Source: Vibrio spartinae (GTDB lineage Bacteria > Pseudomonadota > Gammaproteobacteria > Enterobacterales > Vibrionaceae). From it: 64,000 nucleotides of DNA. Below the pieces are notes generated by a model, which saw nothing but the letters and a program-made list of their open reading frames with translations, did not search any database and had not been told where the DNA came from. A program made the translations under genes and the position numbers. The DNA is taken from NCBI RefSeq assembly GCF_024347135.1, contig NZ_AP024907.1, positions 921,001 through 985,000 of the forward strand. Direction: 5' to 3'. The stretch's first letter is position 1, and each line of letters begins with the position of its first letter. Of this stretch, positions 8,655 to 18,033 are shown piece by piece.

Positions 8655-9398
8655 ATGGATGTTTACAAACATATGTCTTCATGTAGGAAGTCAATAATTC
8701 CTATTATAGATCCATTTAAGTTTGATAATAGAATAAATATAGATAGACTACTGACTTTTCAGAAATATGCTCCTTTCTGTATAGTCGCTAGTACGGATTG
8801 TGAAAACTTTGAAATGAAAGTATCTCCCTTTATTGCTGCCGTATCAAAGATAAAAACTATCCCTATTATAACGCATTTCCCTCCTCAGAAACCAAAAGGC
8901 TTTCCCTCATCACCTCATGCAGATGCATTTTTGGCTACATCAGTAATAAATTCTAATATGGAATACTATAGTTCTTTATCATTAGAGAGAGAGTCGATCA
9001 AGCAGAGTGTTCAAAACTATGGTGACAACGGCTTCATTAGCTCTGCTGCTTTAGTTTTAGGCGATGATGAAAAATCTCAAAAGTTTGTACAATCAAAGAC
9101 TGTAGAGCACTCTAAAGAAAGCATTTCCAGAACACTAGAGGGTATAGATTTTGATCCATTAAATGTTTTTTACTTATACTCAAGAAATAGTGTTATTTCT
9201 AATGAAATATGTAGTTTTGTTAAATCGATTGTTGGTGATAGAACTCTATTATTTGTTAGCGGAGGGATATCAAATACTGAGCAAGCAAACAGCCTACTAT
9301 ATTCTGGTGCTGATTTTATTTCAATTGGAACTGCATTTGAAGACGTAAATTGGAATAATAATGCAATGAATATATTAAATAAAGAAAGAGTTTATTAA
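8655..9398 (+). CDS. PcrB/GGGP-synthase-like prenyltransferase (TIM barrel)
   Basis: 247 residues aligning along their length with bacterial PcrB and archaeal geranylgeranylglyceryl phosphate synthases: IDPFKFD near the N-terminus, ADAFLATSVINS in the middle, FYLYSRNS, then LFVSGGISNTEQA and GADFISIGTAFED at the phosphate-binding end. The family joins a prenyl diphosphate to a glycerol phosphate (or 3-phosphoglycerate in MoeO5 of moenomycin) by an ether bond. The conserved YLEYSG stretch is changed, with the acidic residue apparently missing, so specificity may differ. The next gene encodes IPP isomerase, which strongly supports an isoprenoid substrate. Vibrios do not normally need such an enzyme. 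Confidence 0.75.
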   Translation: MDVYKHMSSCRKSIIPIIDPFKFDNRINIDRLLTFQKYAPFCIVASTDCENFEMKVSPFIAAVSKIKTIPIITHFPPQKPKGFPSSPHADAFLATSVINSNMEYYSSLSLERESIKQSVQNYGDNGFISSAALVLGDDEKSQKFVQSKTVEHSKESISRTLEGIDFDPLNVFYLYSRNSVISNEICSFVKSIVGDRTLLFVSGGISNTEQANSLLYSGADFISIGTAFEDVNWNNNAMNILNKERVY

Positions 9399-9412
9399 AG
9401 GGGAACTATAAT

Positions 9413-9967
9413 ATGGATGATGTAATTTTAGTCGACGAGAATGATAATATAATTAGAAATATCAATAAATTAGATGCTCATTTAAGTGGTGATTATCTCC
9501 ATCGTGCCTTTTCCTGTTTTATTATTAATTCAAATAATGAGGTGTATATCCAGAAGAGAGCACAGAATAAACTACTTTGGCCAGGATATTGGTCTAACTC
9601 ATATTGTAGTCACCCAAGACCAAATGAAGACATTTCTCATGCTGTGTTAAGACGAGCGGAAGAAGAGCTTGGTATTGTAACTAATGAAGAGCCAATTTTT
9701 TTATATAAATTCCAGTATAAAGAAAAATATGAAGATATAGGGTATGAGCATGAATTATGCCATGTATTCATTGTTTTTACGGACACATTACCAAGAGAAA
9801 ATCCTGAAGAAGTATCTGCTGGATTATTTATTAAAATTGAATGTATTCAAGAATATATAAATAATAATAAATATTTGTGTACACCTTGGTTCAGAAAAGA
9901 ATGGGAAGAAATATTACAGAATCACTCTGATAAATTATTTCAACCTTCATGTGAATGTTCTAGTTAA
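9413..9967 (+). CDS. idi: Isopentenyl-diphosphate delta-isomerase, type 1
   Basis: A 184-residue Nudix-fold IPP isomerase interconverting IPP and DMAPP. Motifs are intact: HRAFSCFII, the RAQNKLLWPGYW segment, the catalytic-Cys motif SYCSHP, the Nudix-like RRAEEELGI and the metal-site glutamates in YEHELCHVF. Length matches the family. It begins 14 bases after the prenyltransferase gene with an AAGGGGA ribosome site. MEP-pathway bacteria make both IPP and DMAPP, so a dedicated copy inside this cluster suggests extra demand for prenyl primer by the neighbouring prenyltransferase. Confidence 0.93.
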   Translation: MDDVILVDENDNIIRNINKLDAHLSGDYLHRAFSCFIINSNNEVYIQKRAQNKLLWPGYWSNSYCSHPRPNEDISHAVLRRAEEELGIVTNEEPIFLYKFQYKEKYEDIGYEHELCHVFIVFTDTLPRENPEEVSAGLFIKIECIQEYINNNKYLCTPWFRKEWEEILQNHSDKLFQPSCECSS

Positions 9968-10069
9968 AGCATACGATGATTTCACATAATACGATATGTC
10001 ATCTATTTTGATGTTTTTCATAAAGGTACATCATTGTTTTAATGATGTGATCAATCAGGTTTTGAAATA

Positions 10070-11449
10070 ATGAATACTATTTGGAATGAAAAAAATAAAA
10101 TTTTCAATGATCTTAATCAATTACATGGAGTTTGTGTTTATATTGATGAAGAATATTTGTCAACATTTTGTACAAACTTTGGCGGAATGTATTCAACACC
10201 ACCACTTGCTGTCATTTGTGTAAAACGTTTAGATTCAATCACTGATATTATTCACTATTGTAATATAAATGAGATACCAATAAATATACGCGGTGTCGGA
10301 CATTCTTTTGGTACACAATCACTTTCTAAGGGGATTGTATTAGTAGTATCAGTTGAAAAACCAGTATTTGAACAAGTTGATGAACGTAAATTTAAAGTAT
10401 CAGCTTTTGAAACATGGCTGTCTATTGAATACTTTTTGAGAAAAAAAGGTTTATCATTTCCTATCTTGACTAGGCATCCTGATACGACTGTTGGAGGAAC
10501 ACTTACTGTTGGTGGATATGGAGAAGATTCATATTTATACGGGAGTCAAGCTTCATGCATTCAATCGTATACACTCTTAACCCCTGATGGGAAAAAGCAT
10601 CACTGTTCAGAAAATTCAAACTCCGAGCTTTATAACTTTGGACTCGTATCATTAGGAATACTTGGTATTATCGAAGATGTTACTTTTGAAGCTATACCAT
10701 TGAGATTGAAAAATATACTTTATGTGATAGAGTTTGATGGAATTCTCCACCTGCTAATTTTTTTGATACTTATATCAGAATATTCCAATCTGAATATAGA
10801 AGCAATGACATGTCAATTATATCAAGGGCGATACTATGTCAATATGATTCTTAGCAATGATTCTGAACAGATAAATATCATTAATAAAGTTTTAGAATAC
10901 GAAGTGGTAGGATGCATTTGCTATAAATATCATTTGGTAAGTGATTATAGAGGAAGAACATTTGGGACCTACAGAGATGACCTCTGGAATAGAGATAATG
11001 TCAATCTTTGGGGAGACTATTGTGTTGATCAAAATAATGTTATATCTTTTGCCGATTTTCTATTGAATAAAGTAATTAACAATGATGTTTTCATCAAGAA
11101 CAAAGGTCGGCTTCTTATAATTTTAAAGAAAAGCCCGGATTTAAGTAAATTTTTTCCTTTCGAACCTATATCAAAAGATATGAGTGGGATTGTTTTTGGG
11201 TTTGGCGTTTATTTTACGATTCCAAAGAATGTAACTAAAGAATACGAAAAAATTAAACAACTACATAGAGAAATATTAGAAATGTGTATTCTAAATGGAG
11301 GTCGTCCTTATCTTGCTGGATGGCATGAAATGAGTTATGAAGATAAATTAAAAACATATGGGTTAGATTATATAAAAATATTGGATCTCAAAAATAAATT
11401 AGACCCTAAAGGAATTGTAAATAATTATGACTTTTTTACAGAACATTAG
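10070..11449 (+). CDS. FAD-linked (PCMH-type) oxidoreductase
   Basis: A 459-residue flavoprotein of the VAO/berberine-bridge/aldonolactone oxidase superfamily. The FAD domain is clear: RGVGHSFGTQSL (His candidate for covalent flavin attachment), TVGGTLTVGGYGEDSYLYG, and LGILGIIEDVTFE. The C-terminus ends in LDPKGIVNNYDFF as in cytokinin- and sugar-alcohol-type oxidases. Members oxidise sugars, sugar alcohols, lactones or alkaloids. Here a sugar or polyol in the assembled molecule is a sensible substrate, but that is inference. A 102-base spacer before it contains an 8-bp inverted repeat (ACATCATT/AATGATGT at 10028-10048), possibly an RNA hairpin. Confidence 0.8.
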   Translation: MNTIWNEKNKIFNDLNQLHGVCVYIDEEYLSTFCTNFGGMYSTPPLAVICVKRLDSITDIIHYCNINEIPINIRGVGHSFGTQSLSKGIVLVVSVEKPVFEQVDERKFKVSAFETWLSIEYFLRKKGLSFPILTRHPDTTVGGTLTVGGYGEDSYLYGSQASCIQSYTLLTPDGKKHHCSENSNSELYNFGLVSLGILGIIEDVTFEAIPLRLKNILYVIEFDGILHLLIFLILISEYSNLNIEAMTCQLYQGRYYVNMILSNDSEQINIINKVLEYEVVGCICYKYHLVSDYRGRTFGTYRDDLWNRDNVNLWGDYCVDQNNVISFADFLLNKVINNDVFIKNKGRLLIILKKSPDLSKFFPFEPISKDMSGIVFGFGVYFTIPKNVTKEYEKIKQLHREILEMCILNGGRPYLAGWHEMSYEDKLKTYGLDYIKILDLKNKLDPKGIVNNYDFFTEH

Positions 11450-11556
11450 TTACATCGTATGTATTCGGTTGGATAGATAGTTAAAATTATTTGAATATAT
11501 ATTAAATCTAATCACATGAATATATTTGTTTGATGTAATTGTTTGAGGTTATATCA

Positions 11557-12693
11557 ATGATTTACTGTGGAGAAATTAATTTAATGAAGAATATATTGAT
11601 CATTTGCATGAAAACATGGGGGCGAATGGGAAATTATGAAGCAGCAAAGAAGATTAAATTTGAGCTAGCCAGCAAGGGAATTTTTTCTACAGAACTAGTC
11701 TGTTTTGATGAGTTAGTACCTACATTCAGAGAATTTGGATTAAAGATGCAAGAGATTGCTGCAAGTTACCATGAACCTCATATAAAAATGAAGCTGTATG
11801 ATGAACTGATAGATAGCATAGATTTGTGGATTAGTGATGATAACAATGAGAGGATAGTGAATGAATTATTATTTTGTATTATTAAAAAGGATATGCCATC
11901 ATTAATTATTTCAACGAAAGGTATTATTTCTAGAGTTATTTATGTGTTAAAAGAAAAATTCAATTTTAATTACAAAACTGTGAATTTTATAACTAACCCA
12001 GGTCTATTAGATATTAGAATACATCGACACTTCAGTAGTGACTTAACAATTAGAACTACAGATTATTACCCGAATCATGATATAATTAAAAAATTTAATA
12101 AACTGAAAACAGTTCCATTATTCAAGGAAATTCCAAATTATCAAATAAAAAAGCAGGGTGTACCATCTATTTTGATTCTCTGCAATGGGTGTGAAGAAGG
12201 CTACTTCGATGTATTAAAAACTTCGTTAGAACACCCATCGAGACCTAAGGTAATCATGGTTATTATTTCAAATGAAAAATTTCTTGATAAATGTATAGAA
12301 TTAAATAAAAGACATGAAAATAGAGCTCATATTTATAATGCACTAGCTAATAAGGATTATCTAAAGATAGCACTAGAGGCTTCAACAAACAATCGTTCAT
12401 TCTTATACTCTAAATCAGGCCCGAACACAGTTCTGGAATCAATTAGATTCAATTTACCTGTTTTAGTACATTTCTCCGGTTTACCAATGGAAAGATGGGT
12501 AGTTGAGTTAATAAATAAAAGAAAATTTGGCTATTGTTTTGACAGTCAATCTCATGGCGCTGAGTTCATCAAACGGTGGTTGGATAATCCTGAGATCATA
12601 ACTAAATTTAAATATAATATAGAATCAAGTAAAGTTAATGATATGGATATAACGCTGAAAGATTTACCTGATATAATTTATGATGTTATATAA
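11557..12693 (+). CDS. GT-B glycosyltransferase resembling GT28 (MGDG synthase/MurG-like)
   Basis: About 378 residues with a GT-B layout: an N-terminal Rossmann start (NILIICMKTWGRMGNYEAA) and a C-terminal donor site, SKSGPNTVLESIRFNLPVLV, closely matching the GPGT..EA motif of MGDG synthases and MurG. Such enzymes add a hexose to a membrane lipid acceptor, which fits a lipid-linked product of the PcrB-like enzyme. ATG 11557 follows GAGG at 8 bases and is preferred; ATG 11584 would start right at the Rossmann strand. Confidence 0.7.
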   Translation: MIYCGEINLMKNILIICMKTWGRMGNYEAAKKIKFELASKGIFSTELVCFDELVPTFREFGLKMQEIAASYHEPHIKMKLYDELIDSIDLWISDDNNERIVNELLFCIIKKDMPSLIISTKGIISRVIYVLKEKFNFNYKTVNFITNPGLLDIRIHRHFSSDLTIRTTDYYPNHDIIKKFNKLKTVPLFKEIPNYQIKKQGVPSILILCNGCEEGYFDVLKTSLEHPSRPKVIMVIISNEKFLDKCIELNKRHENRAHIYNALANKDYLKIALEASTNNRSFLYSKSGPNTVLESIRFNLPVLVHFSGLPMERWVVELINKRKFGYCFDSQSHGAEFIKRWLDNPEIITKFKYNIESSKVNDMDITLKDLPDIIYDVI

Positions 12694-12714
12694 TGAATGT
12701 TAAGGAAGTGTTTA

Positions 12715-13329
12715 ATGTTAAAAATGAAAAAATTTCCTATGATAACTGTATTTATAATATGTGTGACGATTTTTTATTCTACATTCGTTTCATATTCATT
12801 AACGAACAGCTTTATCGGTAAAGTAAGCATTGTAGATCTAGAGCAGTATGGAGGGTTAACTCCCAACAGATTATATGATCTTGAGTATTGGCGATTTCTG
12901 GTTTCTCAGCTTATACATGTTAAGCAGATGCATATGCTCTACAATGTATTATCATTTTTTATACTAGGTCTTGTACTAGAAAAGCATGTTGGTTCTAAAT
13001 TTTTATTCATTTTATGGTTTACATCTGGTGCTTTGGGAACACTTTATAGCACTAATTTTGTTAGTTATCCTTGGAATATTGGTACGGGAGCATCACAGGC
13101 TATTTTAGGTGTATCTTCCTTTGCATTATTGTTAGTTTGTATAAAAGAAAATACTTCTATAATATTAAAATTATCTGTCTTTTTTTCTATGATACCGGCT
13201 ATTGCTTTAGATCTAATTTATGCTCACTATCCTAAGCCAGGACATATCCTTTCTATTTGTATCGGTCTTATAATGAGTCTGGTATTCTATAGAAAAAATA
13301 GATCTTATTTTGATAATGTTAAGATTTGA
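12715..13329 (+). CDS. Rhomboid-family intramembrane serine protease
   Basis: About 204 residues and six predicted membrane helices. The rhomboid core is present: WRFLVSQLIHVKQMHMLYN (the HxxxxN-like loop helix), GASQAILG containing the catalytic Ser of the GxSx(A/G) motif, and a His in the last helix (PKPGHILS). Start at 12715 follows AGGAAG at 6 bases. Rhomboids cleave single-pass membrane proteins. A rhomboid inside a glycosyltransferase/exporter operon is unusual; it could process an accessory protein such as the HlyD-like adaptor, but nothing in the sequence shows this. Confidence 0.82.
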   Translation: MLKMKKFPMITVFIICVTIFYSTFVSYSLTNSFIGKVSIVDLEQYGGLTPNRLYDLEYWRFLVSQLIHVKQMHMLYNVLSFFILGLVLEKHVGSKFLFILWFTSGALGTLYSTNFVSYPWNIGTGASQAILGVSSFALLLVCIKENTSIILKLSVFFSMIPAIALDLIYAHYPKPGHILSICIGLIMSLVFYRKNRSYFDNVKI

Positions 13330-13415
13330 AAGTAATAGTTATCTAAAAATGAGTATAATAATGTGATTGTTCTTGATTGATACACTTGTGATAAAAATTA
13401 GAGAAAGGACTTTTT

Positions 13416-14627
13416 GTGCGTAATATAATTTTTTTTCTTGAGGAATATCCAGTCTTAACACAAACTTTCGTTCATCAACAGATTGTTAGTTTGAAAAAAG
13501 AAGGGTTTAACATAAAAGTTGTATCCATTTGCAAATCTAACACTGATGATTATACTATTCCTTATGTTTGTCTGGAAGATATAAATAACATTCACTCTAT
13601 ATATGCAATATTTAAATTTATTTATTTCTCTATAATATCGGGTCATTTTTTTTCTCGAATTAATTTGTTTAAAAAAAATTGTTACCGTAAACGCTTGTTC
13701 TTTAAATTTTTATCTAACCCACCACTGATAAAACCGACTGATATAGTTATAAGTCATTTTGGTATGGCTAGTATTATGGCCGCACAATTGAAAAAGTATG
13801 GATATATAAAGAATACTTTATATAGTGTATTACATGCATATGAAATTACAAAAGAAAAAAGCCTTGATGATTTGGGAGATCACTACGGAATTCTATTTGA
13901 GCAAGCAAATAGAATTTTTTCAGTTTGTGAACATATGCGTAATCGGATTATCGATTTGGGATGCAATTCTACTCGTGTAGAGGTACTACATCTGGGAGTC
14001 GATATTGATGCACTCTCGTGTTTAGATGTAAATGTGTCTAATCAAGAAAAAATGAAAATTATTTTTGTTGGTCGTTTAACAGAAAAAAAAGGATTACCTG
14101 ATTTATTACTATCTCTAGCACGGCTAAATGGTGAGGTGTCATTTACTTTAGATATTATAGGTGGTGGTGAATTAAGTGAGTACTGTCATGATTTAATATT
14201 AAAGCTTCATTTAAATGAGCATGTAAAAATGCATGGTTTTCAACCTCATCACATAGTTTTAGATTTTATGAAAAATGCAGATGTTTTAATCCTTCCGTCC
14301 AAAACATCTGATGCTGGTGATATGGAAGGTATACCGGTGGTATTAATGGAAGCGATGGCTATGAAAAAAATAGTACTCTCTACCTATCATAGTGGAATTA
14401 CTGAATTGATTGAAAATAATGTCAATGGGATTCTTGTCAATGAAGGAGATGTTATCGATTTATCAAAAAAAATATTATATATAAGTAAGTTGAGCAAAGA
14501 TAAGAAAGATATTATTGGAATGAACGCCAATCAAAAAATAATGAATGAATTCAATATTAAATTTCAGGCTAAATGTTTAGCTAACATTATACTTAATGAT
14601 GACGTTTATGAAGGGGTAAATAAATGA
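13416..14627 (+). CDS. GT4 family glycosyltransferase
   Basis: 403 residues of a GT-B, GT4-type enzyme. N-terminus NIIFFLEEYPVLTQTFVHQQ resembles WcaL/AmsK-type exopolysaccharide transferases; the donor half has FVGRLTEKKGLPDLL and EGIPVVLMEAMAM, the E-x7-E motif of retaining GT4 enzymes. Start is GTG with AAAGGA upstream. Its last four bases overlap the next gene (ATGA), so the two are coupled. Specific linkage is unknown. Confidence 0.87.
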   Translation: MRNIIFFLEEYPVLTQTFVHQQIVSLKKEGFNIKVVSICKSNTDDYTIPYVCLEDINNIHSIYAIFKFIYFSIISGHFFSRINLFKKNCYRKRLFFKFLSNPPLIKPTDIVISHFGMASIMAAQLKKYGYIKNTLYSVLHAYEITKEKSLDDLGDHYGILFEQANRIFSVCEHMRNRIIDLGCNSTRVEVLHLGVDIDALSCLDVNVSNQEKMKIIFVGRLTEKKGLPDLLLSLARLNGEVSFTLDIIGGGELSEYCHDLILKLHLNEHVKMHGFQPHHIVLDFMKNADVLILPSKTSDAGDMEGIPVVLMEAMAMKKIVLSTYHSGITELIENNVNGILVNEGDVIDLSKKILYISKLSKDKKDIIGMNANQKIMNEFNIKFQAKCLANIILNDDVYEGVNK

Positions 14628-15328
14628 AATGTGACATTGTTTTTATATCTTATGATGAACCATGTGCTGAATCTAATTGGATGCATTTGAAAAAAAGATT
14701 TCCTGACACCAAAAGAGTTCACGGTGTTAATGGTATTTTAAAATCGCATAAAGTTGCTTCTGAGACTGTAACCACAGAGTGGTTTTTTGTTGTTGATGGA
14801 GATAATAAAGTTAGAGATGATTTTAATTTTGATCTACCAGTAGAACCGTTATGTTCAACTGCGACTTATGTATGGAGAAGTGTTAACTCCGTTAATGGTT
14901 TATGTTATGGGAATGGCGGTGTAAAATTATTTAATAAAAAACTGTTCCAGGGAGTTAAACACTTTTCTGGAGATATGACTATCTCCCTTAGTCCTGATTA
15001 TCGTATAGTCAATGTTGTTGCTTCAGATACAGTCATTAACACAAGTAATTTTCATTCTTGGAGAGCTGCTTTTCGAGAATGTATAAAGCTTAGTATACCA
15101 AGGAAAAATCTTAAAGATGATATTATCCGTAAAGAAAGATTAACAGCATGGAGTTTGATTGATACTCATATAGATTTTGGCGATTGGATATCAATAGGAG
15201 CGATAGATGCGGCTCATTTCTATCAAGAGAATATCGATAATATAGATTTCATGTTATCGATGATTAATGATTTTAAATGGTTAAGAGATACCTTTAATTT
15301 AAAATATGTTCATAAAAATAATATATAA
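14624..15328 (+). CDS. GT-A-like protein of uncertain family
   Basis: 234 residues, overlapping the GT4 gene by 4 bases. It begins CDIVFISYDEPCAESNW, has RVHGVNGILKSHKVA, then WFFVVDGDNKV, a D-x-D metal site in a GT-A context, and YGNGGVKLFNKK. Comparable short proteins with the VDxDN and GxGGVKLF motifs occur in phages and secondary loci as putative glycosyltransferases. I call it glycosyltransferase-like and cannot give a substrate. Confidence 0.55.
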   Translation: MKCDIVFISYDEPCAESNWMHLKKRFPDTKRVHGVNGILKSHKVASETVTTEWFFVVDGDNKVRDDFNFDLPVEPLCSTATYVWRSVNSVNGLCYGNGGVKLFNKKLFQGVKHFSGDMTISLSPDYRIVNVVASDTVINTSNFHSWRAAFRECIKLSIPRKNLKDDIIRKERLTAWSLIDTHIDFGDWISIGAIDAAHFYQENIDNIDFMLSMINDFKWLRDTFNLKYVHKNNI

Positions 15329-15365
15329 TAATTCTACTATAGTTAAACGTATCAGGAGGTGATGG

Positions 15366-16259
15366 ATGTTACATAAAGTAGCCATTCTTATTCCCACGTA
15401 TAAACGTAGTTCATCATTATTGCGTTTATTAAAATCCATTGAAAAATTAGAATCATCAAATTCTTATACTGTAATTGTGGCTGATAATGATTTTTATCAA
15501 CAAGAATCTTTTAATATGATCAATAAAATAAAAAGTGATTTTAATTTTCATGTTGATATAATTGTTGTTGAAAATAAAAATATCTCCTTAGTCAGAAATA
15601 TGTTGTTAACTTTAGCCTTCGAAAAATATCACTGTGATGCAGTTGCTATGATTGATGACGATGAGGTTGTTAGTTCCAGATGGTTAGATACACTAATTAA
15701 ATGCCAAATACAAACCGATGCTGATGTAATACAAGGTAATACTCAACCCATTTTCTTAGATAAAAAAAGGAAATGGATGGAAAAAGTCTCATTTTATTAC
15801 AGAGACTTATTATTATCAAATACAGAAGAAATAAATGTCAGTACTTGTAATGTTTTTATTGTACGTCGGGTATATGAATCGATGAAAGATCAGCTATTTG
15901 ACTTAAGTTTTGGTCTTATTGGTGGAGAGGATACAGATTTTTTCCATCGAGCTAAAAGAATGGGGATTAGTTACTTCTATTGTAGTGATGCATTGGCCTA
16001 TGAATTCTACGATAAAAAACGTGCAAATATTATTTGGGTATTGAAAAGAAGTTTTAGAGTAGGGAGAACAAACTATAGAATATTTAGTAATAATAATCCA
16101 GCTAAGCTATGGAGTACTATTTTCATTCTTCCATTTACTATTGTGAGGCTTGGTATTTTCTTTTGGTATCCCAAACTGTACATACATTACCTAATTAAAA
16201 TGTTTCGCCAGATCGGAATTATATTTGAAGGCGTTCGTTATAGTTTAAATCATAGATGA
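15366..16259 (+). CDS. GT2 family glycosyltransferase
   Basis: A 297-residue GT2 enzyme: VAILIPTYKRSSSLLRLLKS at the N-terminus, the metal-site MIDDDEVVSSRW, and a GGEDTDFFHRA segment equivalent to the ED catalytic motif. The C-terminal 70 residues contain two hydrophobic stretches and basic residues, suggesting membrane association. A very strong ribosome site (AGGAGG) precedes it. Donor and acceptor unknown. Confidence 0.88.
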   Translation: MLHKVAILIPTYKRSSSLLRLLKSIEKLESSNSYTVIVADNDFYQQESFNMINKIKSDFNFHVDIIVVENKNISLVRNMLLTLAFEKYHCDAVAMIDDDEVVSSRWLDTLIKCQIQTDADVIQGNTQPIFLDKKRKWMEKVSFYYRDLLLSNTEEINVSTCNVFIVRRVYESMKDQLFDLSFGLIGGEDTDFFHRAKRMGISYFYCSDALAYEFYDKKRANIIWVLKRSFRVGRTNYRIFSNNNPAKLWSTIFILPFTIVRLGIFFWYPKLYIHYLIKMFRQIGIIFEGVRYSLNHR

Positions 16260-16280
16260 TTATTTAAATGAGTAGTTAAT

Positions 16281-17090
16281 ATGAGTAGGATTTCTGTACT
16301 AATTCCCCATTATAATCAACCTATACTTATTATCGGTGCTATTGAGTCTATAATGAGAACCTGCTTGAGTGATGTACAGGTTTTAGTTGCTGATGATCAT
16401 TCATCAGAAGATAACTATATACAGCTTCGGTATGCTTTAGAATATTTAATAAGGAAGAATGGTCTAAACATAAGGTTGTTTAGGAGTGATAAAAATGTTG
16501 GAACTTATCGATTGAAGAATGATATAATTAATAAAATAGATACTGAATTTATAAGTTTTCATGATGCAGATGACTATTCTGTACCAATGAGGTTAGATTA
16601 TCTGTATACTCTTATGAGTAAAAATAATTCCATTGATATAATGGGCTCTTCATATATGGACTTCTATCAAAATCTTCATACAGCCAACACATTTCGCATT
16701 AAGAAGTTTTATAGAATTCCTTTTATAGCACATCAACTTGGTAAGAAGTACCTAAGTTTTCAGCCTTCTCAATTAATTAGATTTAGTATATTCCGCATTC
16801 TCGGTGGATTTGATGGTACAACCAGAATTGCTGCTGATGATGATTTTTTACTTAGAGCTATTCATTGTGTGAAAGTCAGAAATATTAACCGTCCCCTCTA
16901 TATCAAGGTAGAAAGGGAAAGTTCTTTGACTACATCGTCTGCTACTGGATTTCAATCAGAAGTTAGATTGAATTATATAGAAAAATTAGACCAATTACGA
17001 AATACAATAAAAATTAATTTGCCATTATCAGAGTATATGAACAAACCCAACGATGTTCCATTTAATCTGAACGAAATAGATTTAACATGA
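16281..17090 (+). CDS. GT2 family glycosyltransferase
   Basis: A 269-residue GT2 enzyme: ISVLIPHYNQPILIIGAIES, VLVADDHSSEDN, the FHDADDYSVPMR metal site and ADDDFLLRAIH near the catalytic base. It has no obvious membrane helices and is likely peripheral. It starts 22 bases after the previous GT2 gene and continues the run of transferases, implying that the product carries several sugars. Confidence 0.87.
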   Translation: MSRISVLIPHYNQPILIIGAIESIMRTCLSDVQVLVADDHSSEDNYIQLRYALEYLIRKNGLNIRLFRSDKNVGTYRLKNDIINKIDTEFISFHDADDYSVPMRLDYLYTLMSKNNSIDIMGSSYMDFYQNLHTANTFRIKKFYRIPFIAHQLGKKYLSFQPSQLIRFSIFRILGGFDGTTRIAADDDFLLRAIHCVKVRNINRPLYIKVERESSLTTSSATGFQSEVRLNYIEKLDQLRNTIKINLPLSEYMNKPNDVPFNLNEIDLT

Positions 17091-17173
17091 CTGAAGTATT
17101 TTGACATGAAAATAAAGAGGTATTCAGTTGAAGATTTTTATATTTTTGTAACGGATACTTTAAGTGAGATAAT

Positions 17174-17920
17174 ATGATTAATATTAAAGAATGCTTGAAT
17201 GATGTTGTAGAAAAATTGAAGGAAGAAGAAAAAACATTATCTATTCTTGGATATGGTTCATATTTTATGGGTAACTATAAAAGTGGCAGCAGTGACATTG
17301 ATTTGCTTATCATACATGAACGTGAGATTGACTTATTTAGAAAGAAGATCTTTTATCATAATGTAGAGTTTGAACTTCGATATATGGCAGAAAATTCTCT
17401 AGTAAAGCTTTTATCTCATAAGCATGGGCCTACAATAAAGCATATGCTGGATTCAGAGATTATTTTTGATAGTAAAGGTAGAGCAAGAAATTTAAAAAAT
17501 AAAGCCTATTCTATAGTTGATTCACCTATTGTAGATACATTCTCTATAGAAAGTCGAAGGAAAAGTGCACTGCTCATTGAAAATCTATATCGGAAAGTAT
17601 ATCAAGTGAAAGATGATCTTGGATTTTTCGAGTTTGCATGTTCTAAATTTTTGCTCAATATTGCAGATTCTTATATTAGAGTTCATCGTCATTGGGGGCT
17701 GCAAGGTTTCCGCCAAATAATTTTCCAGCTCAAAGATATTGATGAAAATTTTGCTGATCATTTCTCACGAGCAATGAGCCCTAATCATATAGATATAAGA
17801 CTTGATAATATCGATTATCTTTATAGAGAAGTTATTATGCTTCTCGGTGGTGAAACAAACGCTGACGAAAATTTTGTGAGTCACGGGATTATGAATATAT
17901 TAAATATAGTTGAAAACTAA
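17174..17920 (+). CDS. Nucleotidyltransferase-fold protein
   Basis: 248 residues. The N-terminus carries the polymerase-beta-type nucleotidyltransferase motif GYGSYFMGNYKSGSSDIDLL, with Gly28-Ser29 and metal-binding Asp41/Asp43; FELRYM may supply the third carboxylate. The remainder is helical and HEPN/KNTase-like without recognisable motifs. Relatives adenylylate antibiotics, proteins or RNA. Within a biosynthetic operon it could tailor or inactivate the product (self-resistance), or serve a toxin-antitoxin-like role. Only the fold is secure. Confidence 0.7.
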   Translation: MINIKECLNDVVEKLKEEEKTLSILGYGSYFMGNYKSGSSDIDLLIIHEREIDLFRKKIFYHNVEFELRYMAENSLVKLLSHKHGPTIKHMLDSEIIFDSKGRARNLKNKAYSIVDSPIVDTFSIESRRKSALLIENLYRKVYQVKDDLGFFEFACSKFLLNIADSYIRVHRHWGLQGFRQIIFQLKDIDENFADHFSRAMSPNHIDIRLDNIDYLYREVIMLLGGETNADENFVSHGIMNILNIVEN

Positions 17921-18033
17921 AAATTATATTCATTTGAAATATAGTATGTTTTGATTGTATTTCCTAATTGGGTAATAATCTAACTTGTTATTTCATTTTT
18001 TGAAACTTATATTAATATTATTCAGGAATTAGT

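Noticed and set aside
10028..10048. 8-bp inverted repeat between idi and the FAD oxidase gene as a terminator
   Set aside because: No T run follows and the operon continues; possibly an RNA processing or spacing hairpin only.
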